Source of the DNA: Psychrobacillus mangrovi
Lineage (GTDB): Bacteria > Bacillota > Bacilli > Bacillales_A > Planococcaceae
NCBI RefSeq assembly: GCF_037104765.1
Contig: NZ_JBAWSY010000004.1
Location: 180,166 to 244,165, forward strand
Direction: 5' to 3'
DNA: 64,000 nt
Part shown: piece after piece, positions 42,811-51,926 of the stretch
Layout: each line of letters starts with the position of its first letter
Numbering within the stretch: position 1 is the stretch's first letter
The notes under the pieces: model-generated
The model's input: only the letters and a program-made list of their open reading frames with translations
Database searches by the model: none
What the model was told of the DNA's origin: nothing
Program-made: the position numbers and the translations under genes

Positions 42811-43899
42811 ATGACAAGCGTACTTATAACTGGATTTCCTGGATTCTTAGCTAAAAATATTATAAAAGAGCTTCGGCTAAAAAAGATTTTCACTAATATA
42901 TATGTTCTTGTACTACCTGTTCAAGTAGATAAGGCAAAAGCAATGATAGAGGATATATACAAAGACGGTATAACCAATAACCAGCTCATCATTGTGGAAG
43001 GTGATATTACAGAACCTAATGCAGGAATTAAAAAAGAAACATTAAACATGCTACGAAACGAAGTAGAATATATATGGCATTTGGCAGCAATTTATGATTT
43101 AGCAGTTCCAAAAGATATCGCCTGGAAAGTAAATGTTCATGGAACAGAAATGTTTAATAAAATAGTTTTGCAATTTCCTCATATAAAGAGGTATATGTAC
43201 TTTAGTACGGCCTATGTAGCAGGTACAAGAGAAGGCAAATTATTAGAAACAGAGCTTATTAGACCAAATGGTTTCAAAAATCATTATGAAGAAACAAAAT
43301 TTGAGGCTGAAGTACTTGTTGAACAACTAAAAGAGTCAGTTCCTGTCACTATAATTAGACCTGGAATCGTGAGGGGAAATTCGATGACGGGGGAAACGAC
43401 TAAATTTGACGGACCATATTTCTTTATTAATATGATTTCAAATTTAAAAAAATTGCCCATATTACCTTACTTAGGAAAGTCATACTCATTTATTAATGTT
43501 GTACCTAGTGATTATATAACGAAAGCATCCATATATTGTTGTTTCAGTGAAGATGCCATTTCGAAAACCGTGCATTTGACCGATCCTAATCCATATCCAG
43601 TGGAAGAGGTTTATCGAGCGTTTGTAAAAGAAATAACAGGTAAATTTCCAAAAGGAAGAATACCTTTATTTTTTGCCAAAGCCTCTGTGTCTGTATATCC
43701 GGTTCGTAAGTTGTTACAAGTGGAAAAAGAGACACTAGATTATATAACATGGGATTCTTCCTTCGATACAACTGTAGCGGAAGGTATTTTAAAAAAAGGG
43801 AACATTAATTGCCCAGACTTTATTGAATCTATCCCTTCAATGATTCGATTTTATAACAAGCATAAAGACGATAAATCCTATCATATTCAAATAAAGTAG
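42811..43899 (+). CDS. SDR-family oxidoreductase (NAD-binding, male-sterility type)
   Basis: An extended short-chain dehydrogenase of 362 residues. The Rossmann motif is LITGFPGFLAKNIIKEL (residues 5-21), with Ala in place of the usual last Gly. IWHLAAIYDLAV, YMYFSTAYVAG and YEETKFEAEVLVEQL supply the NAD-binding and catalytic Ser/Tyr/Lys. The closest named groups are the NAD-binding domain of fatty acyl-CoA reductases and carboxylic acid reductases; the substrate is unknown. ATG 42811 follows AAGGGGTGG. Confidence 0.85.
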   Translation: MTSVLITGFPGFLAKNIIKELRLKKIFTNIYVLVLPVQVDKAKAMIEDIYKDGITNNQLIIVEGDITEPNAGIKKETLNMLRNEVEYIWHLAAIYDLAVPKDIAWKVNVHGTEMFNKIVLQFPHIKRYMYFSTAYVAGTREGKLLETELIRPNGFKNHYEETKFEAEVLVEQLKESVPVTIIRPGIVRGNSMTGETTKFDGPYFFINMISNLKKLPILPYLGKSYSFINVVPSDYITKASIYCCFSEDAISKTVHLTDPNPYPVEEVYRAFVKEITGKFPKGRIPLFFAKASVSVYPVRKLLQVEKETLDYITWDSSFDTTVAEGILKKGNINCPDFIESIPSMIRFYNKHKDDKSYHIQIK

Positions 43900-43964
43900 A
43901 TTAATTCTTTACAAATCAATTTACTATAGTTATAATTAATAACATAAATGGATAGACTTTTGAC

Positions 43965-44100
43965 ATATGTCAAAGGGGAGTAGCTATAGGGAAACCTATT
44001 TCATAATCGTCATTACATGGCACATGCCATCGGTTATGATAGTAATTTTTAAAATTGCTTAGCAAGACCTTTGCCTTTTAATAGGCATGGGTCTTTTTAT
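43965..44100 (+). promoter_or_regulatory. yybP-ykoY manganese riboswitch with terminator
   Basis: CAAAGGGGAGTAGC at 43971, a central ATCGTCATTAC and the closing GCAAGACCTTTGCC fit the yybP-ykoY aptamer. P1 pairs CAAAGG (43971-43976) with CCTTTG (44068-44073). The same CCTTTG strand is taken up by a competing terminator, AGACC..GCC with GGCATGGGTCT, ending in TTTTTAT at 44094-44099. Mn2+ binding would stabilise P1, prevent termination and switch the TerC gene on. Confidence 0.88.
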
Positions 44101-44121
44101 TTGCAAAAAAGGAGGATATTT

Positions 44122-44892
44122 ATGGATACAGTTTTTTTAGAATATGCATGGGTCTTGCTAGTGTTAGTAGGTCTAGAAGGTTTACTTGCAGCAGATAATG
44201 CAGTCGTAATGGCTGTAATGGTAAAACACTTACCAAAAAATCAACAGAAAAAAGCATTATTTTACGGGTTACTTGGAGCGTTTGTTTTTAGATTCCTTGC
44301 GCTATTTATGATTACATTCTTAGTGAATATTTGGCAGGTTCAAGCAATAGGAGCAGCTTATCTATTATTCATTTCGATAAAACATATTTATGATCAACGT
44401 AAAAAGCCAGGTCCACATATCGATGTAGAAGGAATGGAACCAAAAAAGGGTTCTGGATTTTGGATGACTGTATTAAAAGTAGAGCTTGCAGATATTGCAT
44501 TTGCAATTGACTCTATGCTTGCAGCAGTAGCTATAGCAGTTACATTACCGTACGTAGGTGACTTTGATATTGGTGGAATAAATGCAGGTCAATTCGCAGT
44601 TATGTTCGCAGGTGGAGTAATTGGTCTGATCATTATGCGATTTGCAGCGCATAAATTTGTTAAACTACTTGAGAAGTACCCTTCACTTGAAACAGCAGCA
44701 TTTTTAATCGTTGGTTGGGTAGGGGTAAAATTGGCAGTATTGACATTGTCACATGACAAAGTTGGAGTTCTACCTCACGATTTCCCACACTCTGCGCCAT
44801 GGGAAATTACTTTCTGGACAGTATTGCTGGGTATAGCTCTATTAGGATATATATTCGGAGTAGTGAAACACAAAAAAGAAGATACAGAATAA
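44122..44892 (+). CDS. TerC-family membrane protein, probable Mn2+ exporter
   Basis: A 256-residue integral membrane protein with seven predicted helices. TerC motifs: LEGLLAADNAVVMAVMVKHL (Asp in helix 1-2) and KVELADIAFAIDSMLAAVAI (Glu/Asp in the second half). Members such as YkoY, YceF and Alx act in manganese efflux or metalation of exported enzymes. The upstream Mn2+ riboswitch supports this. ATG 44122 has AAAAAAGGAGGATATTT directly upstream. Confidence 0.92.
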   Translation: MDTVFLEYAWVLLVLVGLEGLLAADNAVVMAVMVKHLPKNQQKKALFYGLLGAFVFRFLALFMITFLVNIWQVQAIGAAYLLFISIKHIYDQRKKPGPHIDVEGMEPKKGSGFWMTVLKVELADIAFAIDSMLAAVAIAVTLPYVGDFDIGGINAGQFAVMFAGGVIGLIIMRFAAHKFVKLLEKYPSLETAAFLIVGWVGVKLAVLTLSHDKVGVLPHDFPHSAPWEITFWTVLLGIALLGYIFGVVKHKKEDTE

Positions 44893-44896
44893 TGAA

Positions 44897-44952
44897 TAGA
44901 AAAAGTATGAAAAGATAGTGGTTAGACTATCTTTTTATGCTTTTTTTTCTTA
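44897..44952 (+). terminator. terminator after the TerC gene
   Basis: AAAGATAGT pairs with ACTATCTTT, extended by AGTATG/TATGCT-like pairing, then TTTTTTTTCTT. Confidence 0.85.
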
Positions 44953-44994
44953 CAATGAGAAAACAGGTATGTGCTTATTGAAAGGAAACTATTT

Positions 44995-46347
44995 ATGAGA
45001 ACATTTCAAGTGAAACAAAAGATTAAATTTGCTCCTGCTCAAGTAATCGTTACGTATTATTTTATTGCTATTGCTGTATCAGTAATTCTTCTTAATTTAC
45101 CAGGTGTTCATAGGCCAGGAGTTCATGTAGATTTTATTGATAGTTTATTTACCGCAGTAAGTGCAGTTAGCGTCACTGGTTTAACAGCGATTAATATTCT
45201 TGAAACATATAGTGTATTTGGATACTTTATGTTATTACTGATTCTCCAATTAGGTGGAATTGGAATTATGTCGTTAGGGACATTTATTTGGTTAGTTTCA
45301 GGAAAAAAAATTGGACTTCGCGAACGACAGTTAATTATGGTTGACCATAATCAGCCCAAATTATCTGGTGTAGTGAACTTGATTAAAGAAATTGTTAAAA
45401 TTTTATTGTTAATTCAACTTGTAGGAGCAATTATATTAACTTTATATTTCACACAATATTATGATACATTTAAGGAAGCAATGTTACATGGGATTTTTAC
45501 TTCTGTTTCGGCCACAACCAATGCGGGGTTTGATATTACAGGTGAATCATTAAAACCATATCATCATGATTACTTTGTTCAAATAATAACTAGCTTATTA
45601 ATTATTTTTGGAGCAATTGGTTTCCCTGTTTTAATTGAAGTAAAAGAATTTCTTTCTAATAAAAATAAAAATTTTCGTTTTTCCCTGTTTACAAAGCTTA
45701 CGACGATTACTTATGCGATTCTTTTAGTATTTGGTACATTAATGATTTTTCTGCTTGAAATGTTTAATTCGATGAAAGGGATGGCATGGCATGAAAAGTT
45801 TTTCACAGCTTTCTTCCATTCAGTTTCATCTCGTTCAGCAGGTTTAACGACAGTAGATGTTACGTTATTTCAAGAGGGTACAAATTACTTAATTAGTGTT
45901 TTGATGTTCATCGGTGCATCTCCTAGCTCTGTTGGTGGTGGGATTCGAACAACAACATTTGCCATTGCTATTTTATTTTTGATCAATTTTTCAAGAGGAA
46001 AAGATAATATACAGATCTTTCATCGCGAAATTCATTTAATTGATGTTTTTCGGGCATATGCTGTAATAATATTAGCTCTAGGTATGGTTTTTGCCGCTAC
46101 CATTTTACTTTCTATTACGGAACCAAATATACCAATTACGTCTTTAATATTTGAAATCACCTCTGCATTTGGTACTTGTGGAATGTCGCTTGGTATTACT
46201 GGAGATTTGTCGATTATTGGCAAGATAATTATTATGATTTTAATGTTTATAGGACGAGTAGGTCTAATTTCATTCTTATATACATTAGGCGGAAAAAGTA
46301 ATAAAACAAAATACCGATTCCCGAAAGAGCGAGTGATTATCGGATAA
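44995..46347 (+). CDS. Ktr/Trk potassium transporter membrane subunit
   Basis: Potassium uptake channel of the KtrB/KtrD type, 450 residues with eight helices in four M1-P-M2 repeats. The filter regions are SAVSVTGLTAIN, SATTNAGFDITG, SSRSAGLTTVD and SAFGTCGMSLGIT, each with the selectivity glycine. No KtrA/KtrC regulatory gene is adjacent, as for the orphan ktrD gene in B. subtilis. ATG 44995 follows AAAGGAAA; the in-frame upstream start is less likely. Confidence 0.92.
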   Translation: MRTFQVKQKIKFAPAQVIVTYYFIAIAVSVILLNLPGVHRPGVHVDFIDSLFTAVSAVSVTGLTAINILETYSVFGYFMLLLILQLGGIGIMSLGTFIWLVSGKKIGLRERQLIMVDHNQPKLSGVVNLIKEIVKILLLIQLVGAIILTLYFTQYYDTFKEAMLHGIFTSVSATTNAGFDITGESLKPYHHDYFVQIITSLLIIFGAIGFPVLIEVKEFLSNKNKNFRFSLFTKLTTITYAILLVFGTLMIFLLEMFNSMKGMAWHEKFFTAFFHSVSSRSAGLTTVDVTLFQEGTNYLISVLMFIGASPSSVGGGIRTTTFAIAILFLINFSRGKDNIQIFHREIHLIDVFRAYAVIILALGMVFAATILLSITEPNIPITSLIFEITSAFGTCGMSLGITGDLSIIGKIIIMILMFIGRVGLISFLYTLGGKSNKTKYRFPKERVIIG

Positions 46348-46353
46348 TATTGA

Positions 46354-46394
46354 AAAAAGCCATTTAATCCGTTATAGGATTAAATGGCTTTGTT
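46354..46394. terminator. bidirectional terminator between convergent genes
   Basis: AAGCCATTTAATCC pairs exactly with GGATTAAATGGCTT around five bases. The stem overlaps the 3' end of the minus-strand radical SAM gene. Confidence 0.85.
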
Positions 46395-48132
46395 GGTTTT
46401 GTTCGATAAAGTAGAAATGAGGGGTAGGTCCATTACCAAAAGTAGTTAGTAAATATCCTTCCTTTTCTTTTATAATTCCCTGCTTAAATGAGTCAATACA
46501 AATAGAGATTGGAGTGATAAATGTTTGTTTGTATAATTCACGTTCGTTCATCTGTAGAGATGCAAATTCATCACCTGCTAGAGAAGGATTCACCACTAGT
46601 TGTTTATATAGAGTGGATTGTTCTTCCTTTGTGATGTCGTTTGACCACCAAGGTTTACGTGGTTGGAACTTTTGTTTAGATAAATAATCAAGTTTCATAA
46701 CACTTTGAACAACTGGTAACGATAAGTTTTCAATTCCTTCTAAAAAAGTATTCAATCTAATAAATAAATCCTCCAATTGATGACCGATTTTCGACCAATT
46801 TCTTTCCTCCCAAAAGGTACCAAATTGTTGGAAGAAATCAAATGGAGTGTCAAAAGTTTGATCGAATAAATATTCAAGTGTTTGATCCATCCGATGTGCA
46901 TTCCAATATTTTTCTAAAACATCTTCCACTTGTTTTATTCGAAGGATATCGTCAAAAGTTAACACATTATTAGAGAAAATCTCATATGGCGCTTGATCTA
47001 CATAAACATAACCGTATTTTTCTGCTTCCACTCGTAAACCAGTTCCACGCAGCAATTTTAAAAATCCTAACTGTAATTCCTCCGGGCGCATTTCAAATAC
47101 TTCATTGAAAGTATTTCTAAAGGAATCATAATCTTCTTCAGGCAGACCGGCTATTAAATCCAAATGTTGATCAATTTTTCCTCCACTTTTAACCATCGTA
47201 ACCGTGCGTTTTAACTTCTCAAAGTTTTGTCTACGTTTGACAAGTTCATTCGTTAAATCATTCGTAGATTGTACTCCAATTTCAAATCGGAAAAGTCCTG
47301 CTGGTGCATTGTCATTCAAAAATTGGATTACTTCTGGTCTCATAATATCAGCAGTTATTTCAAACTGAAAAACTACTCCAGGTAAATGCTCGTCAATTAA
47401 GAATTGAAACATTTCCATTGCATAGCTTCTACTTATATTAAAAGTCCTGTCCACAAACTTAATCGTTTTCGCTCCATTTGCCATTAAAAAGCGAATATCT
47501 TCCTTTACTTTATCTCTATTGAAATAACGTACTCCTACCTCAATAGAAGATAAACAAAATTGACAGGAGAAAGGGCAGCCGCGACTTGTTTCAATATAGA
47601 CGATTCGTTTTGATAGAGTTGGTAAATCTTCTTCAAAGCGAAACGGAGATGGTGATTCTCTTAAATCTAATTTTTTTGGTAGCGGATTTAGAATAAATTT
47701 GTCGTCTTTTACATATGCTACACCAGGTACATTTTTGAGAGACTGTTTACCGTGAAGGAAGTTTAAGAGCTCCTTAAAAGTAAGTTCACCTTCTCCTACG
47801 ACAATATAGTCTATTTCTTTTACTTGTCGTAACCATATATTTGTATCGTAAGAAACTTCCGGACCTCCTAAAATTATCTTAATGTTTGGATCCACGGTCT
47901 TTAATATTTTAATGACTTTTATCGTTTCTTCGATATTCCAAATATAGCAGCTAAATCCTACTATATCGGGTTTTTTCTGATATAGATCTGCGACTATGTT
48001 AAAGGTGGGGTCTTTAATGGTGTATTCGGTGATAAGGGGGGAATATTCTGGTTCTGCATAGGATTTTAAGCAACGAAGTGCCAAATTAGTATGAATGTAC
48101 TTTGCATTTAGTGTTGTTAAGATTATGTTCAT
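46372..48132 (-). CDS. B12-binding-domain radical SAM protein (DUF4080 type)
   Basis: A 586-residue protein. The N-terminal ~130 residues have the cobalamin-binding-like Rossmann fold (KPDIVGFSCYIWNIEETIKV, IILGGPEVSYD, VVGEGELTFKELL) but no DxHxxG, so cobalamin may bind base-on weakly or not at all. The radical SAM core follows, with the 4Fe-4S motif C186-x3-C190-x2-C193 in RGCPFSCQFC, then GLFRFEIGVQSTN and DLIAGLPEEDYDSF. A C-terminal domain of ~180 residues is of the DUF4080 kind. The reaction is unknown. Monocistronic. Confidence 0.88.
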   Translation of the reverse strand: MNIILTTLNAKYIHTNLALRCLKSYAEPEYSPLITEYTIKDPTFNIVADLYQKKPDIVGFSCYIWNIEETIKVIKILKTVDPNIKIILGGPEVSYDTNIWLRQVKEIDYIVVGEGELTFKELLNFLHGKQSLKNVPGVAYVKDDKFILNPLPKKLDLRESPSPFRFEEDLPTLSKRIVYIETSRGCPFSCQFCLSSIEVGVRYFNRDKVKEDIRFLMANGAKTIKFVDRTFNISRSYAMEMFQFLIDEHLPGVVFQFEITADIMRPEVIQFLNDNAPAGLFRFEIGVQSTNDLTNELVKRRQNFEKLKRTVTMVKSGGKIDQHLDLIAGLPEEDYDSFRNTFNEVFEMRPEELQLGFLKLLRGTGLRVEAEKYGYVYVDQAPYEIFSNNVLTFDDILRIKQVEDVLEKYWNAHRMDQTLEYLFDQTFDTPFDFFQQFGTFWEERNWSKIGHQLEDLFIRLNTFLEGIENLSLPVVQSVMKLDYLSKQKFQPRKPWWSNDITKEEQSTLYKQLVVNPSLAGDEFASLQMNERELYKQTFITPISICIDSFKQGIIKEKEGYLLTTFGNGPTPHFYFIEQNQQSHLIL

Positions 48133-48326
48133 TGTTTATAACTCCTTTTTAAGTATTTCTATTGTAACAATGATTTTTGTTGTCGACAATATAGGTAAAA
48201 GGAATCATTTATTTATAAAAAAATATATGAAATAATCAGAATTAACAAATATTTTAAATGCTTCTTTATTTACATACTATATTTACCCCTTTTTGGGATG
48301 ATTTTTTAATCGTTAGGAGAGGTTGG

Positions 48327-49412
48327 GTGACATTTGTGGTAGTTGAAGCAAAGTATAAGCAAAAATTTGAACATGTATTTCAACTATATTCTGGAGGGCT
48401 AATTTTCATCAATCAGGAAGGAATAATTCTAGAAGTAAATTCAAAAATAGAGAGTATTCTTCAAACTGAAAGAGATGAATTATGCGGGATGAATGCTTTC
48501 CATCTTTTAGATATACTTAAAGCAAATCTTGAAAATAAAAAAGAGTTTATAGAAGAATTACACCAAAAAGGGCATGCAGAGCTGTTTTGTGATATTCAAA
48601 CCTTCTCTGGTGAATTAAAATATATAGGAATAAGAGTTTCAAAACAGAAAGATGCCGATCTTTATTTAACAGAAGTTCATGATGAATCTGAAAAGATGAG
48701 TATGAAAAAGAGGTTAGATCATACAGAATCTCTGAGTACTCTAGGACAATTGGCAGCTAGTATTGCGCACGAAATACGAAATCCAATGACCTCTTTAAAA
48801 GGTTTTACTCAACTTTTGTTTACTACGGCAAATGATGAGGGAAAAAGATATTTATCCGTTATTAATGATGAAATTAATAGAATGGAAGAAATTTTAACGG
48901 AGTTTTTAGAAGTTTCCAAGCCGACAACTCATATATTTACTAAATTTGAAATAAAGAATCTAATTCAAGAAGTAGTTAATTTTATGGCTCCTCAGGCACT
49001 GATGCAAAACATAAATGCAACTATCAATTTCGAAGTGGATCATACACGAAAAATTCTAGGTGATCGAAATTTATTAAAACAAGTATTTATCAATTCGATA
49101 AAGAATGCAATTGAGGCGATGTCACATGGTGGAAATATATATATAAATATTTCTGATATGAGAGATAAACCCTATGTATGCATATCAATTGAAGATCAAG
49201 GATATGGAATTGAAGAAAAAGTTTTAGAGAGAATTTTCGATCCTTTTTTTACTACAAAAGCTTATGGGACAGGTTTAGGATTATCACATATTAACAAAGT
49301 GATAGGTGAGCATGGAGGAAATATTGAAGTAAGTAGCACTGTAGGAAAAGGAACTACTTTTAAATTTTATCTTCCTCTTCACAATGGAAATAAACCTATT
49401 TTGACAATATAG
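48327..49412 (+). CDS. PAS-domain sensor histidine kinase (sporulation-kinase type)
   Basis: A soluble 361-residue kinase. PAS at about 15-120 (YSGGLIFINQEGIILEVNSK), HisKA with His148 in ASIAHEIRNPMTSLKGFTQL, and HATPase with NSIKNAIEAMSHGG (N box), DQGYGIEEKVLERIFDPFF (G1/F box) and TGLGLSHINKV (G2). This layout is that of KinE/KinC-like phosphorelay kinases feeding Spo0F. No response regulator is adjacent. GTG 48327 has AGGAGAGG 5 bases upstream; the ATG at 48258 would add 23 residues without a site. A Spo0E-like phosphatase gene lies 2.5 kb away. Confidence 0.85.
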   Translation: MTFVVVEAKYKQKFEHVFQLYSGGLIFINQEGIILEVNSKIESILQTERDELCGMNAFHLLDILKANLENKKEFIEELHQKGHAELFCDIQTFSGELKYIGIRVSKQKDADLYLTEVHDESEKMSMKKRLDHTESLSTLGQLAASIAHEIRNPMTSLKGFTQLLFTTANDEGKRYLSVINDEINRMEEILTEFLEVSKPTTHIFTKFEIKNLIQEVVNFMAPQALMQNINATINFEVDHTRKILGDRNLLKQVFINSIKNAIEAMSHGGNIYINISDMRDKPYVCISIEDQGYGIEEKVLERIFDPFFTTKAYGTGLGLSHINKVIGEHGGNIEVSSTVGKGTTFKFYLPLHNGNKPILTI

Positions 49413-49468
49413 TTATCTGACCTATATAATAGTGGTTAGTGTATTTTAATTAGGTGAGGATGACGAAA

Positions 49469-49915
49469 ATGGCAAATGAACAATCGAACAGTGCATTAAA
49501 GCTATTTATTGTATTGTCACGTGCTCATAAAGTAATTCATGAAAGTACGAATCAATTCTTTCAAGAAAATGGTTTAAACCCAACAGAATTTGCTGTATTG
49601 GAACTCTTATATCATAAGGGGAGACAACCACTTCAGCAAATTGGGAACAAAATCCTTTTGGCAAGTGGCTCTATTACATATGTAGTAGACAAGTTAGAAA
49701 AGAGAGGCTATATTAGTCGCGTTTCTTGTGAGTCTGATCGTCGAGTGACTTTTGCAGAAATTTCAAAAGAAGGAAATGCATTTATGGACCAACTTTTCCC
49801 AAGACACGAGCAACAATTGCTTGAACTAATGGGAGCTCTTTCAGAGGAAGAAAAGCTAGAAGCGATAGAGCTTATAAAAAAACTTGGATTATCCATTAAA
49901 AACTTGTCGTATTAA
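49469..49915 (+). CDS. MarR-family transcriptional regulator
   Basis: A 148-residue winged-helix regulator. The core reads GLNPTEFAVLELLYHKGRQP, ILLASGSITYVVDKLEKRGY and the wing SRVSCESDRRVTFAEISKEG. It resembles the YkvE/YusO-like group. No cysteine sensor motif is obvious (one Cys in the wing). ATG 49469 follows AGGTGAGGA. It does not adjoin a clear target; the ligand and regulon are unknown. Confidence 0.88.
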   Translation: MANEQSNSALKLFIVLSRAHKVIHESTNQFFQENGLNPTEFAVLELLYHKGRQPLQQIGNKILLASGSITYVVDKLEKRGYISRVSCESDRRVTFAEISKEGNAFMDQLFPRHEQQLLELMGALSEEEKLEAIELIKKLGLSIKNLSY

Positions 49916-49916
49916 T

Positions 49917-49958
49917 AAAAAAGCTTCTGATTAATTATAAATCAGAAGCTTTTTTTTA
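49917..49958. terminator. bidirectional terminator
   Basis: AAAAAAGCTTCTGATT pairs with AATCAGAAGCTTTTTT between the convergent marR and lipoprotein genes. Confidence 0.92.
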
Positions 49959-50561
49959 TTTACTTTTAATTGTTTGAGCCATTTGTCTGAATGTTTCTAA
50001 TGCCGGTGTATCAGCTGTATCAAAAATAGTAAGCTTTACAATCAATCCTTCAGTTTCGAAGGTATATCCCGTAACTTTTCCATCCGGTGTATCCATTTGG
50101 AAACCTTTTGCTTGTTGAATTGTTTCGCTTGCAGGCAGTTGGTTTTCATCTGTAATTTCTTCTAAAGTGCCTTCTTCATTGGAAGCCTTAACTGTTTCCA
50201 TTAGATTGTTTGTAGCTTCTTCTAAATTGACCTCTTCTTTATTAAAGGTTTCAATTCTCATTGATTGTAAATCATTTTCTTTGTTGAAAAGAAGGTCCTT
50301 GTTCGGTTCTTCACCGGTTAGTTCAAAACCTTCTACCACAGTAATGGAGTAGTTTTGGCTTTCGCTTTCTGTTGTAGTACCTTCAAGAACTTGTTGAGGC
50401 TCAGTAGAACTCTCTGTAGAACTTGTTGAATTATTTTGTGTTTGTTCCGTTTCAGTTGCAGATTGATCGGTAGTGCTATCACTTTCAGTAGTTGTTGTGC
50501 CACATGCAGAGATTAAGACTGAAAGTAGCATAAAAAATAATAATGAAAAAACTTTTTTCAT
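49956..50561 (-). CDS. putative lipoprotein
   Basis: A 201-residue protein with a lipoprotein signal, MKKVFSLLFFMLLSVLISAC (lipobox ISAC), then a ~55-residue Ser/Thr/Glu-rich linker and a folded part of ~125 residues (NYSITVVEGFELTGEEPNKD, VKLTIFDTADTPALETFRQM). It should sit on the outer face of the membrane. I do not recognise a named family. TAAGGGAGTTG precedes the ATG. Confidence 0.82.
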   Translation of the reverse strand: MKKVFSLLFFMLLSVLISACGTTTTESDSTTDQSATETEQTQNNSTSSTESSTEPQQVLEGTTTESESQNYSITVVEGFELTGEEPNKDLLFNKENDLQSMRIETFNKEEVNLEEATNNLMETVKASNEEGTLEEITDENQLPASETIQQAKGFQMDTPDGKVTGYTFETEGLIVKLTIFDTADTPALETFRQMAQTIKSK

Positions 50562-50654
50562 GGTTATTCAACTCCCTTAAAAATTTTAACGAATTGTGAT
50601 GGTCATTTATCAAGGTCTTGTCATTTTATTAGACGGTAAAGGTTAATAAATGTT

Positions 50655-51266
50655 TCAAGCAAGTGGGAACAATAAGAATAAAAAGACTAACATAACGATA
50701 TGGGTTAAAATAATAAGAGGCATACTTTTTTTCCATTCGTATAGAAGTCCTAAAATAATGCCACTAATGAAAGCACCTAAGACCCCAAGCCAAAAACCAC
50801 TAAAAATTAATGAAAAACTAAATAATGCAGCACTTAAAACAATTGCGATAGTAGGAGACATCCATCGTTTCAATTGTTGCTGAATATACCCTCTCCAAAA
50901 TAATTCTTCACCTGGTGCTATTATGAATAAGAGTAACAGATAATGCCAAATAGAGGTAGGAGCAAAACTACTAAAAAATTGCTTGACGCTTGTGGTAGAT
51001 AAAAAGGGAGTCCACTCAAGTAATTTATATCCTCCTGCAATAATGACGTACATCAAAAACCCGAATCCTAAACCATAAAGAAGATATTCAATTGTTTTAA
51101 TCTTATCATCTATCTTAGCGTAAAAAAATGCAATCGACATGAGAAAAAGGACCGTAAAAGTGTAAAAGTACCAAAATACCTTCTCATTAGAAAATGTAAT
51201 CCATGTAAAGGTATAGGCTAAAAGTAAAGTTATTATTAAACCCAATAAGGGTATTTGTTTGTTCAA
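50655..51266 (-). CDS. CPBP-family intramembrane metalloprotease
   Basis: About 203 residues and six predicted transmembrane helices. The abortive-infection/CAAX-protease motif is seen in APGEELFWRGYIQQQL (EExxxR), with later conserved positions in SFSLIFSGFWLGVLGAFISG and LTHIVMLVF (His). The substrate is unknown; some homologues give bacteriocin immunity or maturation. The start is uncertain: TTG 51266 suits AGGA 10 bases upstream, GTG 51275 overlaps that site. Confidence 0.85.
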   Translation of the reverse strand: MNKQIPLLGLIITLLLAYTFTWITFSNEKVFWYFYTFTVLFLMSIAFFYAKIDDKIKTIEYLLYGLGFGFLMYVIIAGGYKLLEWTPFLSTTSVKQFFSSFAPTSIWHYLLLLFIIAPGEELFWRGYIQQQLKRWMSPTIAIVLSAALFSFSLIFSGFWLGVLGAFISGIILGLLYEWKKSMPLIILTHIVMLVFLFLLFPLA

Positions 51267-51297
51267 TAAAAGCACATCCTAAAAATTATTTAAAATA

Positions 51298-51321
51298 CCG
51301 TTCTTCTGGTAGAGGAACGGC
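51298..51321 (-). terminator. terminator of the ykvS-like gene
   Basis: CCGTTC pairs with GAACGG with inner TTCT/AGAG-like pairing; on the minus strand TATTTTAAAT follows. Confidence 0.65.
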
Positions 51322-51328
51322 ATGACGT

Positions 51329-51517
51329 TTAGTCTTCATTACTATATAATATTTTATAACGCTTGTGGTTGACTACAGTTTTTTCTTCCATTTCAAGCTC
51401 ATTAAAGTTCTCCATATATGTTAAATCAACGATCACAGAGTTTTCATTAACTTTTTCAACAATACCTTGGAGACCATCTCTAAATTCTATTATATTACCA
51501 ACTTCTGCAACTTTCAC
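51329..51517 (-). CDS. ykvS: YkvS/DUF2187-family small protein
   Basis: A 62-residue protein with a KOW-like beta-barrel pattern: VGNIIEFRDGLQGIVEKVNE then SVIVDLTYMENFNELEMEEK and VNHKRYKIL. The family is widespread in Bacillales and of unknown function; nucleic-acid binding is plausible from the fold. AAAAGGGGAGG precedes the ATG. Confidence 0.85.
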   Translation of the reverse strand: MKVAEVGNIIEFRDGLQGIVEKVNENSVIVDLTYMENFNELEMEEKTVVNHKRYKILYSNED

Positions 51518-51643
51518 AGATTGTCCCTCCCCTTTTAGAACTTAATACATTACAGTTTGCCCTAAAAAAAGGTATTCGTAAAGTATTTTAATCTGAAAGC
51601 GGCAAAATATATATCCATTAATAGCAAGAAAGGAATTGGTTAC

Positions 51644-51832
51644 ATGGAATCATTTGAAGAGAAGCTTAATATGTTACAAAATGGTACTATAAAAACAATA
51701 GAAATCACAAAAGAGGAATTTCTTCCATTTCGTGAAGTATTATTAAAAAGAGAAGATTTTAAACATTTTACTGGGAAAGCCACACAAGGTGGTCACGTCA
51801 TTTATATGTATTTACAAGCACCTAGAAGCTGA
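51644..51832 (+). CDS. 62-aa protein, unknown function
   Basis: A small protein that I do not assign: MESFEEKLNMLQNGTIKTIE, then ITKEEFLPFREVLLKREDFK and FTGKATQGGHVIYMYLQAPR. It looks like a folded alpha/beta unit with no signal. AGAAAGGAATTGG lies before ATG 51644. Similar short proteins seem to occur in other Bacillales, from memory only. It lies 94 bases before the Spo0E-like gene. Confidence 0.75.
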   Translation: MESFEEKLNMLQNGTIKTIEITKEEFLPFREVLLKREDFKHFTGKATQGGHVIYMYLQAPRS

Positions 51833-51926
51833 TTGTCGTGAATTGTCGAAATGTTTTTGTTTAAACACTTAAAGCAAAAGGTATATTGAAATGAAAATAT
51901 ATATTTTGTAAAAGGGGTTGTTCTAG

